A stretch of 64,000 nt of DNA from Cyathus striatus (Eukaryota; Basidiomycota; Agaricomycetes; Agaricales; Nidulariaceae): the NCBI GenBank assembly GCA_025738555.1, contig JAOVFP010000001.1:6944001-7008000 (forward strand). The letters run 5' to 3'. Every line of letters starts with the position of its first letter. Position 1 is the first letter of the stretch. Positions 57,790 to 64,000 of this stretch are shown here, piece by piece. The translations under genes were made by a program, and so were the position numbers. Under the pieces are notes generated by a model that saw only the letters and a list, made by a program, of their open reading frames with translations, did no database searches and was not told the DNA's origin.

Positions 57790-59735
57790 AAGTATGGGTT
57801 TTTTGTTATGGAACTTGAATGGAACTCAACTCAAATTCAAGTGGAGTCAAGTGGCATTTATCACTCAAAGGTAACTTGATGGTAACTTACCTTCCACTTG
57901 AATTTAGCATAAGTGAGGAACTTAACTCCATTTGACTGACACTTGAAAAAAAAATTATTTGAAAAATAAGCAAGTTCTACAATTGTATTGTATGGAGTAC
58001 CTTACAATAATACATACAATAGTTTGTGTTATTTCCTGCCCCCCCACTCATTCTTTCCCATACCTATAATTCAATGTTTACTCATTTCCCATTAAATTGT
58101 GCATACTCATTGTTGTGTGGACCCCTGCTCATAATTTCCCACACTTCCACTTAACATATCATGCCTACATACTTTCATGCTCAATGTTTCCCACACTCTG
58201 CTCATTGTCACCCACACCTCTGCTCATTATTTCCCATGCCTCCACTTAACATTTGTGCTTACATACCTTCATGTTCAATGTTTCCCTCCACCATCACATT
58301 TATAATTTCCCATGCTTCTGCCTTTCATTAATTTGCAAAGTTTTCTTCCAATATACTAATGTATACTGTATACATTATTATTATGGTAGATATTTATTAT
58401 GCAATGTCTGAATTATAAAGGTTTCAACATTATTCTGCTGTTTACAGGTGTCCGCACTCTCAGTCAACATTTTCCCACACTTCCGCTATTATTCTGACCT
58501 CTAGTCATTCTATCCTGCCCTCCCACTCATGATTTCCCACACCTTCACTTATAATTTCTGCTGTTTACTACTGTCAGCATTCTCATTCAACATTTTCCCA
58601 TGCTTCCACTATCATTCTAACTTCTAGTCATTCTATCCTGCTCTCCTGCTTATGATTTCCTATGCCTCTGCTTATTATTTCTGCTGTCCACTTCCTGCTC
58701 AGCATTTTCCCACACTTTCACTTCTCCTCTAATCATTATTTTCTGCCCTCCTGCTCGCAATTTCCCATGCATTGCATCATTTTCTGCCCTCATACTCATA
58801 TTTTCCCATGCCTCCGCTTTTTCACTTCTGATGCTCACTTGCTGTCCACATCTTCACTCAGCATTTCCCACACTTTCATATATTATTTCAACCTCTGCTC
58901 TCTATTTCTCTCCCTCCTGTTCACAGTTTCCCACTCATTTCATCATTCCTGCCATTGCAGTCATAGTTTCCCACGCCTCCGCTCTTATTTTCCCACACAA
59001 TTAATACACTTTTCTCATTAAATCACATAATCTATTGTACAAAGTATGGAACATATTAAAATAAATACTAAATACATATGTAACTTGCATTTTTATAAGT
59101 TTATTTATGTTAGTACTTAGTATAATATGGCCTACTATATGTATAACAACTTATATTAAGTGATGCAAAAAGATTGAAATAAAAAGAGCAAGAATTGAGC
59201 TAAAAATCAGAAAAGACTTGCTCACTGTTGAGCATGATGAGTATTGATGACAAGGAGTAGTGCACATCAAAAATCACACAATGTGTTCACATGTTGATGT
59301 CACAGTGATAAATATTTGTGTATGATAGATGTGCTGCATGTGATGGTTCAACACTGCATGCAAACAAAAGTAAATAATGGTGGGCAGAGTGCATGGAAAA
59401 TGTAGAAGAAGTCAGGCAGTGTGTGGGACAGAGAGCAGTGGTAGCAGTAGTAGTGATTGGGAACTCAACTTACACTCACTAAAAAATTAGTGAGGAACTT
59501 AACTTAACTTGAGAGAACTCAACTTTCAGAAAAAAAAAAAAGTGAGGAACTTAAGTCTACTCAAAAAACTTAACTTCCACTCAGATAGTAGTGCTAGTAA
59601 TCAGTTAGGGAACTCAACCCACACTCACTAAAAAATTAGTGGGGAACTTAAGTACACTCAGAAAACTTAACTTCCACTCAATAAAATAGGTGAGCTCAAT
59701 AGTGGAACTTAACTTTAACTTAAACAACTACAGGG
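57790..59735. mobile_element. Putative element with GGAACTTAACTT-type arms and a TTTCCCAC core
   Basis: 57815-57950 contains GGAACTTGAATGGAACTCAA, CACTTGAATT and GAGGAACTTAACTCC. 59465-59735 contains many GGGAACTCAAC, GAGGAACTTAAC and AACTTCCACTCA words. Between them, 58020-59000 is filled with imperfect units of ATTTCCCACNCTTCCGCTNA type. The arm-core-arm plan matches the other elements, but no terminal inverted repeat was confirmed. Confidence 0.45.
58020..59000. repeat. Imperfect TTTCCCA(C/T)(A/G)C..CCGCT repeat
   Basis: Words such as TCATTATTTCCCATGCCTCC and AACATTTTCCCACACTTCCGC recur 20 or more times at irregular spacing of about 30-50 bp. Pyrimidine-rich; a 119-codon plus-strand ORF (58662-59021) is a by-product. 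Confidence 0.75.
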
Positions 59736-60692
59736 TAGGCTTTGAGTAGGACTTTTGTATTGACCATAGACCATGATTACACTGCATGCATGCCTCAATA
59801 TTTCAATGTGAAATGGCTTTGAAATATTGTGGAAATATTCTTTATATTACATTATTATTTTGCTTTGTAATACTCTTACAATTCACATACAATATTTCTC
59901 ACATATTTGAAAGTCACAATAACAAAGTAATATTGAAACCTAGATCCCCATTTTCTTTGAAATCCTTTATTCAATATTTCAAAGGTTTTTCACTGATGAA
60001 ATAACAATGAAATATTTATTTGGGTAGTCACAATGAGCTTTGTCTACCATTGTCTTATCTTTGTGACATATGTTACAAAGTTCTTATCTAAGAGATCTTA
60101 GCAAGATCTTAGTCACAGTGGCATTGTGACATATGTCACGGTCATCACACTTGTCCCACAGTGTCATAATGTCACAGTTGTCACAGTTGTCACACTTATC
60201 ACAACTGTGACAACTGCAACATGTGTGTCAACTGCAACAACTGCAACAACTGCAACAACCATGACAGCTGTGACGACTGCAACAAGTGGGACACTGTGGC
60301 TTCAAATGTTGGCAGTGCTAGTAACCTGTTTACCAACCAGTCATTATGGAGATTGAACCACTCTTAATGATCTCCCAAGGTCCAGACAACTACAAGTTCG
60401 AAAGTTAGTAGCGAAAATACTGGGAGTGGTTTATGGAAAGAGCATGGAAATGTTATAAGTGGCCACAGAGGCAACACTTTGATCAGTGTACCTGTACTGG
60501 ACCTGGAAGTGCTAGTGACCATTCAACCAAAGTGTTCCTAATAGCAAGAGCATGGGTTGAAGCACATGGACTGGGTACACTTTAAAATGTCAGAATATTC
60601 ATGTGGGATATTGACAGAATTGCCATGGACCTGCAAAGTAACCACTGTGACACTCATACTCTCAAGAATGCAGGTTAAAGCTTAAAGGACTG
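59736..60692. other. AT-rich DNA with a short GTCACA cluster and dispersed repeat
   Basis: 59734-59775 repeats 39155-39200 (GGGTAGGCTTTGAGTAGGAC). 60065-60300 has TGTGACATATGTCAC, CACAGTTGTCACA and CAACTGCAACAA words, a small cluster of the GTCAC theme. 60300-60620 carries pieces matching 40440-40590 (CTGTTTACCAACCAG, GGGTTGAAGCACATGGAC). No gene. Confidence 0.5.
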
Positions 60693-63172
60693 GAGCTGTA
60701 ACTGGAACCTTAAACAAGCTGAAAATATAACTTATGAGCTCCTGGGAACAGCTTATAAAAACCATGTCTCCACTACCTCAGAAGTACAAAGGCAGGAGGC
60801 AATGATTTGACAAAAGTAAAGCCCATTCGAATCCTCAGTGTACCATTGAAATTGGCAGAACATAACTGGTTCACCAAACATTCTTACTTGCATCGAATTA
60901 GCAACTAACCATGACAGCTTTCAATGTCATCTGTGGTATCATCAAACTTGTTCAGAAAATTCATGATTGAAATGGCAAAGTAACCACTGTAAACTGTCAA
61001 TACCCACAAAACCACAGGTTCAAGCAAGATAACATACACCCAAGAACCAAAAACACAATACATACATAACATACACCATACACTGTACAACTACTACAGC
61101 TATATACATGCAACACTTAACTATCCAGATCCAAAAATACCAAACATGAATACTCTAATCAGTCAGTCAGTCATATATGCTATGCCAAAGAAACAAAAAG
61201 ACAAGGAAAAAAAGAAAAAAGAGGGTAGATGCAGTAGATTAAAATAGAGTACATGGAGCTGGGTGGGGGGGTGGGGTGTAAGTAACAACAGTGTACATTC
61301 CAATCACAAACAAAAGAACAAAAAGAACAAAAAAGAAAACAATGCATCATATGTAGTGTTATAGTTGTTATGCAATATGAAAATGTTGAATCCAAAATCC
61401 AAAATGATAAAGGAAGGGAGGGAGCATGGAATGAAGGAGCGAGATATACGAGGTTATCAAACACCTCACACTGAGCTGAGCAGAAATCATACAGTGGAAC
61501 TGGAGTGGGTGCATTGAGGTAAGGCCAGAACCAAAGAACTGGAGGCAGTGTGTTGTTCCACTGCCAATGCCATTATGTCTTCATCTTCAGAACAGATCAG
61601 TCAAGGTAAGGTGGTGCACCTGCCAGTGCCCACATTGCACCCAGCCACCCGCACCAAAGCCCTAGCAGAGACAGCCCGGCCTATGACCCCAATGAAAATG
61701 ATGCAGCACTCTTCAACAACAACCTCAATCCACAACTCTGTATCCTCTGAACCACACTCTCCCTCTTCCTCTCTTGCACACCCTCACCCTCTTCCCCACC
61801 ATCCCCTTCCTCAGCTATACTAGCATCTGCCTTTTCTTTCCCCTTCCCTCTCCCTTTATCTTTCCTACCACTCACTCCCACCCCAGAAGACAAGGAAGAA
61901 GCAAGGGAGGAACAAGGCAACTGCCCCTCAACCCTCCCCCTCCTCTCAAAACTCCTCCCAACAAACATAATCCTCCTCTCAACAAGCACCACACTCCCAC
62001 ATGCTAGCACCTCATAACTGCCCTCCTGCTTTAAATGATTAGGGCACCTCTCCCTCACCCATCTAATATTAATCTGCTTAAGCGTAGGATTGGCTTTAGC
62101 AAGGTGTATGGCAGTAGAAAGCATCAGCTCATTGGTGTACTTGTGTCCTTTGGTTAGACTGAAATGTGTTAGATTTTTGAGGTGTGGGAGGGTAGAGAGG
62201 AGGTGGGACATTGGCTTCTATTCTCTTTATCAGCCTTCATCCATGAAAGAAAAGAAAAGAGACTGATGGAAGTAAAAGCAGTAGTGCACATAAAATGCCA
62301 CTCCTCCAAGCTGGGACAAGCCCTCCCAATCCCCTCTAAGAGACCCCTCACCCCCTCCCCAGCAGCCGCCCCACCTTCCAGCACATGTGTCCAAATATCC
62401 AAGCTCCTCAATGACTTCAACTGCACCAGGGCTGCACATAAAACCTCCACCCAACTCTCATAAACAGGCTTGCATGTCAAATCCACACTTTCCACACTCT
62501 CAGGATGGGGCAGCTCTGCAAGCTGCTGATATACCCTGATAAATGTCATAAGCCTCAGTAAAGCCACACTGCTCAATCCCATTGGAATGGAGTCTGGGCT
62601 CATCCATCTTTTAAAGTTCCATAAGAAGCAAATGTATTCCAATCTGGAATGTTTCTGGAGAAAGGAGCCTAGTTCAGTGGGACTGAGGGTGAAATCAGAT
62701 TGGTACCCAAATGAACTGTGTTAGAGTGTGGAGTTTTGGGAAGGTGAGAAGGGAGAGTGGGGAGAAGTCGAGGATGCAGGTGGATGAGGAGAAGGAGCAG
62801 ATTGCTAATTCTTTGAGGTTGGGGGATGCTGTTAACATATTCCAGAGGTGGGGTGGGAGGGGTTCTAAGGGTGGGAATAGTTCTTTTCATCTCTAGTTAG
62901 TTGGATAGAGAGGGGAGGGGAGAGGGGACAAACCATTGCTGCCTAATCCATGTCATACAACAAGCGAGAAGGATGTTAAATCCATGAAATTGAATAACTG
63001 GCCAAGATAAGCATCACAAAAGACACAGTGGGGAGAGGGACATACTTCACTATATGGATTGAGGGGCTTCATGCCTATGTTTGTAAATATGCTTTTAAGC
63101 TTTGGACAACTGTAGAATGAGAAATCAGCATAATATCAATGATTTGGATTGCAGTGAGGCAGGGTGCAACTG
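60693..63172. repeat. Segmental duplication, copy 2, CpG-depleted (copy 1 at 40785-43275)
   Basis: Collinear with copy 1 and ends inside the first intron of the F-box gene (GATTGCAGTGAGGCAGG), so exon 1 with the F-box is missing. Differences from copy 1 are overwhelmingly CG to TG or CA, with few other substitutions and few indels. Confidence 0.9.
61681..63120 (-). pseudogene. F-box/LRR gene copy lacking the F-box, decayed at CpGs
   Basis: It corresponds to exons 2-5 of the gene at 41803-43893. Open segments remain (62642-62169 and 62211-61681). Relative to copy 1, Arg codons have become Trp, Gln, Cys or His and Ala has become Val, the mark of CG to TG/CA change. The donor of the last intron, TTCC|GTACGT in copy 1, is TTCC|ATCAGT here, so a CpG change removed the GT. 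With no exon 1 and a lost splice site it is not functional. At two of the places where copy 1 is frame-broken (near 42.96 and 42.99 kb), this copy keeps the ancestral frame. Confidence 0.85.
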
Positions 63173-63590
63173 CTGTTGTTTAAGATAAAGATAATCTAAG
63201 GTGCTAACAGGAATCAACTTTGTTCATGTTACAACACCTGAGTGTCAGGAAATATTTAGCGAGGATATTCTTGGAAATTTAATGGGTGATCTTGTACAGC
63301 AAAAGCTGTATAAACTGTATGAAACTTGGAATGAAGGGTTATGTACAGCAAAGGCTGTATATAATGACAAGTATAGTGGAAGGGGTATAGTACACACTAT
63401 AGACTTAATGCTATATCTGATGTGTATATTGTATAGATCAATGCTTAACTTGCTTAAGACTTGACCTATGACTGTATTTGATTCTGAACTGTATTGAACT
63501 GTTGCTTTGACTGTGACTGTGACTGTGACTGTTCATAAGTGTAGGTGATTTTGATCAAATAACAGCAGTGCTATTTGATTGTCGGCAATT
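63173..63590. other. Unclassified; one small ORF
   Basis: An 87-codon plus-strand ORF (63201-63464) has a plausible composition but no recognisable similarity; it contains two near-copies of TACAGCAAA(A/G)GCTGTATA. A (TGACTG)n stretch lies at 63505-63530. Confidence 0.3.
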
Positions 63591-63599
63591 GAATTCACC

Positions 63600-64000
63600 C
63601 AGCCATTATTTGATTGGGATCATAAACAATCATTGAAGTTCTAAATCAATATTACTATTGTATGAATGTATTAAGTGATCATAAACAATCATTGATGTAT
63701 TCTAATCCAATATTAATATTGAATGGTGGGTAGGCAATCATAAACAATCATTGATCTTTACTAATTGAATATTAGTATGAATGGAGAGGCAATCATAAAC
63801 AACCATTGATTTTTTCTAATTGAATATTATTATTGTATGAATGGTGAGGTGATCATAAACAATCATTGATCCTTACTAATTGAATATTAGTATGAATGAA
63901 GAGGCAATCATAAACAATCATTGATTTTTTCTAATTGAATATTATTACTGTATGAATGGTGAGGTGATCATAAACAATCATTGATCTTTACTAATTGAAT
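63600..64000. repeat. GATCATAAACAATCATTGAT array running off the right edge
   Basis: (G/A)ATCATAAACAATCATTGAT occurs at 63619, 63677, 63736, 63791, 63851, 63906 and 63966, with alternating 55- and 60-bp spacing, so the later part is a 115-bp dimer. AT-rich and palindromic at the core. Probably the subterminal region of another element. Confidence 0.85.

Overview
This is eukaryotic DNA, almost certainly from a filamentous basidiomycete (Agaricomycetes). The evidence is gene style: GT-AG introns of about 48-68 nt with fungal branch points, a NACHT-WD40 and an NB-ARC-TPR STAND/NLR gene with highly conserved internal repeats, F-box/LRR genes of agaricomycete type, a Ty3/gypsy chromodomain remnant, and a zinc-finger gene family I know only as a dispersed agaricomycete repeat. 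I cannot name the species. The window is gene-poor and mostly repeats, mobile elements and decayed genes.

Layout. 1-1.49 kb: three tandem arrays. 1.50-5.28 kb: a 3.8 kb foldback element with about 1.1 kb inverted arms. 5.29-5.67 kb: gypsy chromodomain remnant. 6.19-10.47 kb: two adjacent pseudogenes in which all twelve internal in-frame stops are TGA. 12.99-15.63 kb: a terminal-inverted-repeat (TIR) element with a tRNA-like sequence and GC-rich arrays. 15.88-18.80 kb (-): NACHT-WD40 gene with one nonsense codon. 18.8-25.3 kb: gene-free block with normal CpG content. 25.3-27.3 kb: repeat-flanked unit holding an intron-bearing ATG22-like fragment. 28.18-30.12 kb: another TIR element built of short arrays. 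31.82-35.82 and 44.62-49.34 kb: direct copies of a 4-4.7 kb block. 36.2-36.8 kb (-): F-box remnant. 41.80-43.89 kb (-): five-exon F-box/LRR gene. 49.78-53.31 kb (+): NB-ARC-TPR gene with two nonsense codons. 53.95-56.01 kb: tandem repeat and a palindromic element. 56-60.6 kb: purine-rich and low-complexity repeats. 60.69-63.17 kb: decayed copy of the 40.79-43.28 kb F-box segment. 63.6-64 kb: start of another array.

Three themes tie the window together. First, cytosine decay is strongly CpG-specific: one duplicate has lost 13 of 14 CpGs in a sampled stretch, and pseudogene stops are TGA only. This is as expected from basidiomycete CpG methylation or a RIP-like process, and CpG-normal blocks alternate sharply with CpG-depleted ones. 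Second, several elements share one terminal motif but carry unrelated palindromic subterminal repeats and arrays. One repeat-flanked unit carries a host gene fragment with its introns. Third, both NLR genes have repeat domains that look recently expanded and both are interrupted by nonsense codons. Their CpG-poor bodies abut CpG-normal upstream DNA.
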